Shown here piece after piece: positions 5,712 through 14,400 of a DNA stretch of 18,172 nucleotides. Below the pieces are notes generated by a model that saw nothing but the letters and a program-made list of their open reading frames with translations, did no database searches and was not told where the DNA came from. Both the position numbers and the translations under genes were made by a program. Within the stretch, counting starts at the first letter, position 1. Each line of letters begins with the position of its first letter. This DNA is from Phycisphaerae bacterium (GTDB lineage: Bacteria; Planctomycetota; Phycisphaerae; UBA1845), in contig JAJDDS010000506.1 in assembly GCA_029260195.1 (NCBI GenBank), positions 1-18,172 on the forward strand, written 5' to 3'.

Positions 5712-6122
5712 CGCGGAGCCGGAGTCCGGATTCCCCTTCCGTTTTCCGAAGCGGTTGGGACCTTCCGTTCCTGGAACCAGGAATAGCAGGAGCACGAGGA
5801 CGAAGAGTGGCAGGTCCGAGAGGAGGGTGGCGAGACTCCGGCGAGCCCCGAAGACACCGGTGGTCTGGATGGCCAAAACGGCGCCGTAGATCGCCCAAAG
5901 ACCGGTAACCAACCAGAGAGTGAGGTTCAGATCGTGCAGCCGCCGAGAGATGCCCGGGAGGAAGATCAGGAGAACTGAGCTTTCCAAGAGGACCTGGACC
6001 GGACCATGGGGCAGGAGTAGGCCGGGTAGAGCCCCCAAGACGAGGTAAGGTATTCCGTAGCGGACCGCGAAGGCTGCTCGGCCAAGGCGTCCATCGAATC
6101 TGAAGAAGGAGCCTGGAAACAG
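5706..6122 (-). CDS. DUF805 family membrane protein, probable CTG start
   Basis: The frame encodes the DUF805 pattern: FFRFDGRLGRAAF near the start (the F-x-GR-xx-R motif), a first helix, ISRRLHDLNLTLWL (the RRLHD motif), two further hydrophobic segments, and the C-terminal PGTEGPNRFGKRKG (the PG-x-GPN-R-(Y/F)G motif). All three signatures are present only if translation begins upstream of the first TTG (6038). In that region the sole plausible initiator is CTG at 6122, with GGAGG seven bases before it, giving 138 residues. The cassette boundary is 22 bases upstream. DUF805 proteins are small inner-membrane proteins of unknown function. The stop lies inside the attC box. Confidence 0.8.
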   Translation of the reverse strand: MFPGSFFRFDGRLGRAAFAVRYGIPYLVLGALPGLLLPHGPVQVLLESSVLLIFLPGISRRLHDLNLTLWLVTGLWAIYGAVLAIQTTGVFGARRSLATLLSDLPLFVLVLLLFLVPGTEGPNRFGKRKGNPDSGSAV

Positions 6123-6137
6123 GGTGGGTCCTCCGCG

Positions 6138-6196
6138 TTCTAACTTGGCGATCAGCTGCGGCGCGGAGCGCCGTCAGCTGCATCGCCTTGTTCGGC
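6138..6196 (-). other. attC recombination site of the DUF262 nuclease cassette
   Basis: Minus strand: GCCGAAC (rc of GTTCGGC, 6190-6196), arm GGCGATGCAGCTG, hairpin centre GGCGCTCCGCGCC, arm CAGCTGATCGCC, and end box GTTAGAA (6138-6144). The first arm has one extra base relative to the second, the diagnostic extrahelical base. The first box matches the cassette's own 5' end (GTTCGGC at 8055-8061). The nuclease gene ends inside the site, at 6152. Confidence 0.88.
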
Positions 6197-8020
6197 GGCA
6201 GTGAGATCCACCGCGAGGGTCTCGCTGCCAGTTGGGCTTGCTTCGGTACGACCTGTGACGTCACGGGTATCTATTGTCTCGACCGAAATGCCGTCGAGAT
6301 ACTCGCGGACGCGTGCCAAGATCAGCTCAAGCCGAGCCTCCACGAAGGTGTCGAGCGCATCCTCTGGCATCTGTTCAGAACCCGCCCACTTGACGATCAC
6401 CTCCGGCAGCAAGTGAGTACGCTGGACATCGGCGAACCCGGTGCCGAGATAGTCCCGCAGGTATTCGAGCGGGTTCTTGTTGCTGATCTCCAGGTTCGTG
6501 ATCTGCGTCAAATAGGCGATGTTGAGTAGACTGTCGGCGCACCTCGCCCGCTGCTCGTCCAAGTGCCGCTCGCAGAAGTCCAGCGGGAAGACGTGATGTA
6601 GGTTCGGGCGGTCTGTCAGTTCGTAGTAGACCTGCGTCAGCACGGAACGGTCCGTGTGCTTCCAGTCGCGCGGATCCTGTTGCGCGTAGAGCGCCAACAC
6701 GGCCCGCGACAAGCGCCCACGAGTGCTGTAGGTCGTCCGCCGCAGCCGGTCCCGGTCAATCAGAAACCGGTCAAACCCGAAGTCGTCACCACGTCGTGAA
6801 GCCTGGAACCGACTCACGTGGTCCTTTAGGTGCGTCGTGTTACTGAGCAGATCCTCGTTGTGGAAGCTGAAGTACCAGAAATAGCGCTTCAGTAGATTGT
6901 AGTCCGGCGTGGCGTTTCCAAAGAAGTACGATGCCAGCGTCATGTAGAAGTACCGGTATGGAACGAGCGCGGGGCCGGGGAGCCGCAGGTGATTGTCGAG
7001 GAAGTCGAAGACCTTGCGGATCGCCTTCGTTCCGTCCTCCCAGACCGACTCGAGGTGGTCGGTGCGGAGGACGTTAAGATAGCGGTCCGTGATGTTGTGA
7101 ACTCCGGCGTCCGGTATGCTGTCGCGCACGAGCACTGCGAGGATCTGAAGCAGGGTCATGTCGTCAACGGCGACGAAGCGGCTACCGGCAAGGTCGAGGT
7201 CGTGGCGGAAGCGCTCGAACAAACCGCGGAGGTAAAAGCCGGGCGTTCCGTCGTCCTCTGGCCTGAAGGTCTTGGCGACGACAATGTCGAACATGCTCAG
7301 TGGCTGCCCGGCTTGATTGATCCGCTCGAAGATCTGGCAGACCTCTGCCACTTCGATCCCGCGTAGCTCGATGAACGAGAGCTTGTAGCTGTCGAACACT
7401 TGCTTGAAGCTGCGGAGCTGCTCGCGCGCGGGGTCGTCGTAGTCCACGCGACCAGCATCAACAAGCGCACGCTCGAGGTCGGAGTACCGCTCCGCGACGT
7501 CCTGCAGCTTGACGATCAGACCGCTGTCGTATCGCTTCTTCCGACCGACGTTGCGGAGGAGTTCTCCCCCTCGGTCATCGATCTCGTCCCAGAACAAGAA
7601 CCGTTCTCGCCATGACTCGTCTTCAACCTCGTCAATATCCTCGATCGTGAGGTCGACGTAGAGATGTGGGTCGCGCTTCTCCTGCCCTTTGATGCTTCCT
7701 CCATACATCGAGGTGAGCAGGGCCGTTGTGCGTTGCTGGCCGTCAAGGAGGTAGTGGAAGTCGCGGGCGCTCGGCTCATCCCGCAGGGGGTGGCCGCCGA
7801 TTTCGCGGTGGTGCTGTAACCGCGTCTCGGTGAGCCAAACAAGGATGCTGCCTAGCGGATAGAAGCTGTAGATGCTGTCCCACAGTTTCTTGACGCGATC
7901 CCGGTCCCAAACCACATCGCGCTGGAACGTGGGGATCTGGTATTGCCCGCGACGCAGATTCTCTAAGTACGTCGTGATCCCGTAGGAGTCGGGCTTGATT
8001 CGGTCAACGTGCTGCTTCAT
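6152..8020 (-). CDS. DUF262 / HNH (DUF1524-like) nuclease, GmrSD-type defence protein
   Basis: The 622-residue protein has an N-terminal DUF262 domain: QIPTFQRDVVW (residues 28-38) and DGQQRTTAL (93-101), the nucleotide-binding ParB-like DGQQR loop that drives hydrolysis in GmrS-type proteins. The C-terminal part has LHHVFPLDF (His475-His476) and SLLNIAYLTQITNLEISNKN, the HNH-type nuclease pattern of DUF1524. Single-chain DUF262-DUF1524 proteins include type IV restriction enzymes such as GmrSD that cut modified phage DNA, so an anti-phage role is likely; the target modification is unknown. The start is ATG at 8020, about 40 bases after the attI boundary, so the attI promoter could drive it. 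The last 15 codons are read from the attC, giving a tail (AAEQGDAADGAPRRS) unrelated to the nuclease fold. Confidence 0.88.
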   Translation of the reverse strand: MKQHVDRIKPDSYGITTYLENLRRGQYQIPTFQRDVVWDRDRVKKLWDSIYSFYPLGSILVWLTETRLQHHREIGGHPLRDEPSARDFHYLLDGQQRTTALLTSMYGGSIKGQEKRDPHLYVDLTIEDIDEVEDESWRERFLFWDEIDDRGGELLRNVGRKKRYDSGLIVKLQDVAERYSDLERALVDAGRVDYDDPAREQLRSFKQVFDSYKLSFIELRGIEVAEVCQIFERINQAGQPLSMFDIVVAKTFRPEDDGTPGFYLRGLFERFRHDLDLAGSRFVAVDDMTLLQILAVLVRDSIPDAGVHNITDRYLNVLRTDHLESVWEDGTKAIRKVFDFLDNHLRLPGPALVPYRYFYMTLASYFFGNATPDYNLLKRYFWYFSFHNEDLLSNTTHLKDHVSRFQASRRGDDFGFDRFLIDRDRLRRTTYSTRGRLSRAVLALYAQQDPRDWKHTDRSVLTQVYYELTDRPNLHHVFPLDFCERHLDEQRARCADSLLNIAYLTQITNLEISNKNPLEYLRDYLGTGFADVQRTHLLPEVIVKWAGSEQMPEDALDTFVEARLELILARVREYLDGISVETIDTRDVTGRTEASPTGSETLAVDLTAAEQGDAADGAPRRS

Positions 8021-8054
8021 CGAGTCGTCTCGCTCAATCGTCTATGCCCTGTCC

Positions 8055-8156
8055 GCCGAACAAGTATTGGACCTGCGAGGAGCCCGCCTCCTTGCAGCCT
8101 AATCCGATAATATTGTACTCCTTGCAGTCTAATCCGGTAAGGCTGCAAGGCATAAC
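8055..8156 (-). other. attI-like integration site, copy 2
   Basis: This element has the same organisation as 4478-4580. On the minus strand it runs from GTTATG through GCAGCCTTACCGGATTAG, the direct repeats CGGATTAGACTGCAAGGAG and CGGATTAGGCTGCAAGGAG, and ends CCAATACTTGTT before the cassette (CGGC). The repeats are cleaner here (one mismatch in 19) than in copy 1, which suggests this copy is closer to the ancestral form. No integrase sequence remains upstream, where the similarity between the copies stops at 8156. Confidence 0.72.
8112..8140 (-). promoter_or_regulatory. Putative cassette promoter (Pc) in attI copy 2
   Basis: Minus-strand TTACCG (8135-8140), a 17-base spacer and TACAAT (8112-8117) point into the nuclease cassette. 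The elements are identical to those in copy 1 while the spacer differs at four or five bases, which suggests selection on the boxes. Confidence 0.5.
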
Positions 8157-8420
8157 CGGCCTTAGCATCCCCTTGCCAAGCCCGATTCCAGTATCCCCCA
8201 CGTAGCACACGGTATTACTGTCTGTCTCAACACACTTCTTCCTAGCCAACCGAACAAAAGATCTCCGGACCGCTGGGAGAAACCACGTCCAGGACTCACA
8301 CCTTATCGTGCGCCCTGCAGCAAACACATATTCGGGTGGGCTGATGGCCGCGCCTCGTACGGTACTGCTGCAGGTGATCTGCTCACGGTCGATCGGTTGG
8401 GCCATACACTAACGGCCCGA
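8157..8420. other. Intergenic junction between integron and glucan synthase gene; no supported gene
   Basis: About 260 bases with visibly lower GC than the synthase gene. An open frame on the minus strand starts at ATG 8405, nine bases after a GTTAGTG, and runs through the attI site. Its product is rich in Cys and basic residues and resembles nothing I know. This is where an intact integrase would be expected upstream of attI copy 2, yet no integrase motif is visible. Confidence 0.4.
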
Positions 8421-8450
8421 CCCGCGAGGCTCGGGTATGAGCCTCGCCGG
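8421..8450 (-). terminator. Hairpin terminator after the glucan synthase gene
   Basis: GCGAGGCTC (8424-8432), a six-base loop and GAGCCTCGC (8439-8447) form a perfect nine-base-pair stem, extended by three G-C pairs around one bulged base. It begins four bases after the stop codon at 8454. There is no T-rich tail, so it would be a weak intrinsic terminator or an mRNA-stabilising 3' hairpin. Confidence 0.55.
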
Positions 8451-8453
8451 GCG

Positions 8454-11400
8454 TCAGCCGGGTGAGACGAGGACCTTGTGGCGCCGCCCGTCGTCGACCA
8501 GGGGAAGGGACCACCCACTGAGCCTTCGGCCGTCGACGACCACCACGGCGGCCCCGCGCCGGATCCGGGCCGGTTCACGGACGATGATCTCGTAGGTACT
8601 CCGCCCATACCGATAGCTGACCGAGAACTCCGGCCAGGCCAGCGGCACGGCCGGTTCGAACCACAGCGTATCGCCCCGCTTGGTGAAGCCGAGAATGTTC
8701 TCCAACCCGACCCGGTACATCCAACTGGCCGACCCAGTGTACCAGGTCCACCCACCCCGGCCGACATGGCCGGGCGCCGTGTAGACATCGGCCGCGACCA
8801 CGTAGGGTTCGACCTTATATATATGGACTTCTTCCGGAGTCCGGCTGTGGGTCAAAGGGTTGAGCATCTGGTAGAGCTCGAACGCCCGGTCGCCGTCACC
8901 CTGGAGGGCGGTGGCCCACACGGTCCAGAGTGCGGCGTGGGTGTACTGCCCCCCGTTCTCGCGCACCCCCGGCACATAGCCCCTGATATAGCCCGGGTCC
9001 CGCTCGGTCAGGTCGAACGGCGGGTCGAGCAACTGGATCAGCCGGGCATCCGGCCGGACGAGATGCTCTTCGACCGACTGCATTGCCCGGGCCTGGTGGG
9101 CCGGATCACCGGCACCCGAGATGACGCTCCAGCTCTGGGCGATCGAGTCGATCCGGCATTCGTCGTCGCCCGTGGTGCCGAGAGGGGAGCCGTCATCGAA
9201 GTAGGCCCGGCGATACCAGGCCCCGTCCCATCCGTTGGCGTCGGCCGCGGCGGCGTACCGGTCGGCCCGGCTCCGGCACTCCGCCGCGGTGGTCGGGTCG
9301 TTGCTGGTATCGGCGTGAACGGCATAGGCCCGCAGCGTCGCGACCAGGAACCACGCCAGCCAGACACTCTCTCCCCGGCCTTCGATTCCGATCCGGTTCA
9401 TCCCGTCGTTCCAGTCCCCGCCGCCGATGAGCGGCAGGCCGTGTGCGCCTGCGGTCGAGGCTCGGCGGAGCGCCCGGAGGCAGTGCTCGTGCACCGTGGC
9501 CATCTCGCCGGTGACCTCGGGACGATCGTAGCTCTCGTGCTCGCCGGCTCCCAGCTCCCGCATCCGGAGGAACGGCACCGACTCGTCGAGCAGCGACCGG
9601 TCGCCGGTAACCTCGAGGTAGCGGTTGACCACGTAGGGGAGCCAGACGAGATCGTCGGAGAACCGGGTCCGCACCCCCCGGCCGGTTTCCGGGTGCCACC
9701 AGTGCTGGACGTCGCCCTCGAGGAACTGGCGCGCGGCTGCCCGGAGGATGTGCTCCCGGGCCAGCCCCGGCTCGGCGTACACCAGCGCCATCGCATCCTG
9801 TAGCTGGTCGCGAAAACCGAAGGCGCCGCCGCTCTGATACAACGCGGACCGGGCCCACATTCGGCAGGCCAGCGTTTGATACAGCGTCCAGCGATTGACC
9901 ATGACGTCGAACAGCGGTTCCGGCGTCCGGACCGTGATCCGTGACAACCGCTCGTTCCACTCTTCGGCGCTCGTCGCCACGGCGGCTGCGGCGCGTGCCG
10001 GGTCACTCCAGCGGGTCACCGCGTCCCGGGCGCCGGGCAGGTCCGGCATCGCGCCGAGGAGTACGACGACGCTCCGCGTCTCGCCCGGTGCCAAGTCGAT
10101 CTCGCACTGGAGCGCGGAGCACGGATCGATACATGCCCCGGTTTTCCCGCTGAGACCGGGGCTCGACTCGGGCGACCAGGCCAGTGCCGCCGGCGCACTG
10201 AGGGTGCCGTTGCGGCCAAGGAATTCGCGGCGGTCGCCGGTGAGACTGGTCACCGGCTCGCTCAGGGCGTGGAAGGCGTACCAGCCGGCGTACTGCGAGT
10301 CGAACGTGTTCCGGGCGAAGATGGCGCCGGTGTCGGGCTCGTGGCTGGTGACGAGGTGATGCTGGGTCTGTTCCCGCCTGACGCCAAGGGTCCATTCTGC
10401 GTACGCCGTCATCGAGAGCCGGCGAGAGGAGGTGCCCTGATTGGTGACCCGGAGCACCGCGCACTTGACCGCCTCATCCGAAACCATGCCGAGCCGGAGG
10501 TGCGTCGCGATATCGCCATGCTGGTGGCGGAAGGTCGTGTGGCCCGGGGCGTGGCGGATGGAATAGCCTCCCTCGGTCCGGACCGGCGCCGGGGTGGGGC
10601 ACCAGATTTCGCCGGTGGTCTTGTCCCGAAGGTAGATCACCTCCGTGGGCGGATCGCCGACGGCATCGTTGTGCCACGGGGTGAGCCGGAAAAAGTAGCT
10701 GCTTTCCGCCCAGGTGAAACCGGCGCCGCGTTCGCTCACAATGAAGCCACCGCGCTGGTTGGCGATGACGTTGATCCACGGTACCGGAGGCAGCCGGTCG
10801 CCGTCGACCCGGATCTCGTAGTCGCCCTCCTGGGTGACCCCGCCGAGTCCGTTGTCGAACGCGAGGACCGGCGGAGCGTCGGTGGCTCCGTCATCCGGAA
10901 TATGCGGGACGGTCGCGGCCGTCTGTTCGTCCACCGGCCGCCCCGGCCACAGGCGTTGCAACCCTCCCTGGGCCGGCACCTCGCTCCGCTCGGCCCGCCT
11001 CAGCCGAGTGAAGAATCCGGTCTCAGCATCGGCTCCGAGTTCCGGTGGCGGCTTCAGGGCCTGGACGATCCGGCCAAGGAGACGGCCGTCGCAGGAAACC
11101 AGCAGGCGGGCAGCGGCTCGAAGGACGAGAAGGTCGGCCGGGCCCAGGAGATCCTTGCGGCGGACGAAGACTCCGCCGGGCCGGTCGGACAGATCGGGCT
11201 GATCCATGGCGTTGATCGCGGCGGCGATCGCGGCTTCGAGGTCCGCCTGATAAGTGGTCGGATGGGCGTTCAGGATCACCAGATCGACGGCCATGCCCCG
11301 GCGCCGCCAGTAGCGATGGGCGGCGAGGATCTGGCGAAGAGTCGGAATCCCTTCCCCGTCGCTGATAGTGGCGAGGACGATGGGCCAGTCGCCCGAGATT

Positions 11401-14400
11401 CCGTGGGCCCAGAGGCGGGGCTGCGATCCCCGCGTCAGTCGGAGTTCAGCTTCGGGCGCGCGAGCAGCGTCGTTGCCGAAGAAGAGGTGACCCGCCAGCT
11501 GCTGGAAGACGGTCGACTCGGCCGGGGTGATGCCGAGCTCGCGCAACTCCACCTGGCTTGAGGTCCAGGCCAGGTCGAGGGCTCGCTGGGCAGCATGAGG
11601 ATCGTGGTAGCGGCCGGCGAGTTCGAAGGCGCGTTCCCGGGTGGTAGCGATCAGGGTGGTGAAGGTGACCGACGCCGACTGGCCTGGGCGAAGACGCACT
11701 CGGGTCCGGAGCGCGAAGATCGGGTCGAGCACCGCGCCGGTCGTCCCAGCCAGGTCGCCGTCCTGCTCGAGCGCCACCGGCTCTCGGAGGGTGCGGCCCC
11801 GTCCCTGAAACCGGGCCCGGTCGGTTTCGAACGACACCGACCCGACCCGATCCTTCCCGGCATCGACGACGTGGACGCACCAGAGCGCCGGATCCGCCGG
11901 TGAGCGGGGGCGCCGCCGGGCGGTGATCGCGGTACACCACTCGTGCCACTCGGTCTCGACGAATAGGTTGCCGAAGGCCGGATGGTCCCGGTCCACGTCA
12001 GGCGGGGCGAGGACGATCTCGCCGTAGCTGGTTAGTTCGACCTCCCGCACCCGGCTCCCGTTGTTGGTGACGGTGACCCGGCGAACCTCCGCGGCCTCGT
12101 CGGGCACGACGGCGACGTCGGTCCGCGTCTCGATCGCGTCGTCGGCCCGGTGGAACGTCACCCGATCGGTCGCGAGCGTCGCCCGATACCAATCGGCCGG
12201 CGCGCAGACCGGCTGATGGCTCGCCGACCAGACCCGTCCGCTGTCCAGATCCTTGAGGTAGCAGAACTGTCCGGTGTCGTCGCGGGTACCGTCCGGCCGC
12301 CACCGGGCGATCGCCAGATCATGGTACCGGCTGTAGCCGCCGCCGCAGTGGCTCACCATCAGCGTGAACGGCGGCCGCCCGAGCAGCGCCACCTGCGGCT
12401 CCGGCGTATCGGTCGCGTCGACTTCCCGCACGGCCGGCCCGTCGAAGACGGGTTCGGCGCGGCCGTTGCCGGCGTCTTCGGTCCGCGCCTCCCGGAATAT
12501 CAGCCCCTGGGGAATGCGCTCATGGAGCAGCGGCTCCACGGAACGAACGAGGGGGTCACCGTGGAACCGGCGGGGCCAGATCTGGCCGGTCAGCACGTTA
12601 GTGAACGCCACCAAGCTCATCCCGATGTGATGAGCCATGTAGTTGTGGACGATGGCGGGCTCAGACTCCGCGGTCGGGCGGGTATAGTCGATTGCATCGT
12701 GGAAGCCGAACGCACCCAGACCCGACAGCCGTTCGATTGCCGTTAGGTTGCGGAGGGCCCTGTCCGGGCTGACCAGGGTGGCGAGTGCGGAGGCGTAGGG
12801 TGCCACGACCAGGTCCCGCGCCAGTCCCCGTTTGAGGGCCAGGTCGGGAACGCCGAAGGCTCGGTACTGGTAGGTGCCGTGGTGGTCGCGAACGTTGTAG
12901 GCGCTCTCGCTCATGCCCCAGGGAACGCCTCGGACCGCGCCATAGCCTATCTGCCTGCGGACCGCGCCACGGTGGGTCTGGTCGAGTAGGGTGAACGGGA
13001 ACGACCGCATCACCAGCGCCGGCATCAGGTACTCGAACATGCTCCCGCTCCAGGAGACCATCGCGGGTCCGCCGGCGGCGTAGGTTAGGGTCCGGCCAAG
13101 CCGGAACCAGTGATCGACCGGAATGTCGTTCTTGGCGATCGCGACGAAGCTGGCGAGACGGGCCTCGGAAGCGAGGAGATCGTAGGACGACGCATCGAGC
13201 GAGTGACTCGACAGCCGGTACCCGATCGAGAGGAGTTTACGTTCGGGTTCGAGCAGAAAGCCGAACTCCATCTCCATCGCGTAGGCGTAGGCCCGCTGGG
13301 CAATCACGTCGAACCGGTTCACGAGCGCTCGGGCCGCCTCGGAGTCGGCGGCACGGCGGCGAAGTGTCCCGGCGGGGTCGGTGACGGCCAGTGCTGCGTC
13401 ATCGATCGCCTTGATGCTCCAGCCGATCCATTCCAGGGCCGACTCGGTCGCCTCGGGGGAAAGACCCGTCGCCTCGATCAGGGTCATCGCCTCTCGGAGA
13501 CGCGCGCCGATGGCGGCGAGCGCAGCGCCGGGATCGGGATCCTCACCCGCTGACCGGAGAGCCCGGCGGGTGGCACTCAGCCTGGTGCCAGCCTCGACCA
13601 GTCCGCTGCGAACGGCCGAAGAATGGGACGACGCTGACACAAGGCTCTCGAGACGAGAGCCGGCGATGCCGAGGGCCGCGGCGACGGCTCGAGTGACCCG
13701 GTGCGGGTCGGCCGGTTCATCCGGCAGCGTCAGGCAGGCTCGGCGGAGGGCGATCAGGTGACCGGCGAGGTTGCCGCTGTCGACCGTGGAGATGTAGGCC
13801 GGTTCGAGGACCGAGAGATCGGTGAGGTCGTACCAGTTGTAGAAGTGACCCCGGAACCGGGCCAGCCGCGCGAGCGAGGTGAAGATTCGTTCGAGCCTAA
13901 CGACGAGCCGCTCCAGGGTCAGGAAACCGAGGTCGTAGGCGCTGACCGTTGCCAGCAGCTGGAGGCCGAGATTGGTGGGCGACGTCCGCATCGCCGTTAC
14001 GGGGTCGGGATCGTCCTGGAAGTTGTCGGGTGCGAGCCAATTGGTTTCCGGGCCGACGAACCGGTCGAAGAAACGCCAGTGGAGCAGTGCGTAACGGAGG
14101 AGCTGGCGACGGCCGGCCGCAGCCAGCCGTCGTTCAGGACGCACCGCCGGGGCACTTAGCGCCGTAGCGATGAACGGCGCTGCGATCCAGGCAAGCAGAA
14201 GAGGCAGGGTAGCGACCGCCAGTACCAGGATCTGGTGGGCATCGTCGGCCCGGGCCAACCGCATAGCCACCAGGATCCCGATCGCCCCGACCAGTGCCAG
14301 TGCCGGCCCCATCGTATGCCCCAAGACTCGCCTGTCGGGAGTGGCTCGTTCGGTGGTGGACGCCGTTTGCCACTCGAGCAGGTAGCGCCCCGACCCGAAC

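Larger units (their letters stand above)
381..8156 (-). mobile_element. Decayed chromosomal integron: cassette array with two attI-like sites
   Basis: Minus-strand genes are separated by short imperfect stem-loops that start with an RYYYAAC-like box and end with a GTTRRRY-like box, the signature of attC sites. Five are clear (565-633, 2629-2692, 3607-3679, 5621-5711, 6138-6196) and a sixth is truncated (4831-4865). Two related attI-like sites (4478-4580 and 8055-8156) sit at the upstream ends of two cassette runs, and an integrase C-terminal fragment abuts the first. In several cassettes the left box of the cassette's own attC is the reverse complement of the first bases of the same cassette, for example GCCGAAC with GTTCGGC (nuclease cassette) and ATCTAAC with GTTAGAT (DUF1080 cassette), as expected for circular cassettes opened at G/TT. 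No complete integrase is present, so the array is probably immobile unless an integrase is supplied from elsewhere. Confidence 0.85.

Noticed and set aside
8034..8405. 123-codon minus-strand frame across attI copy 2
   Set aside because: No family resemblance, no binding site, and its second half is the attI element, whose sequence is explained by recombination function.
8414..8450. attC site formed by the hairpin after the glucan synthase gene and the nearby GTTAGTG
   Set aside because: There is no RYYYAAC partner on the other side of the hairpin and the stem is perfect without an extrahelical base, so a terminator is the better reading.
8478..9803. Long plus-strand open frame opposite the glucan synthase gene, with others at 10269-11561, 14817-15794 and 16131-16976
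   Set aside because: They are antisense to a well-conserved gene, rich in Arg, Pro and Gly with no domain pattern, and are expected from GC-rich codon use on the opposite strand.
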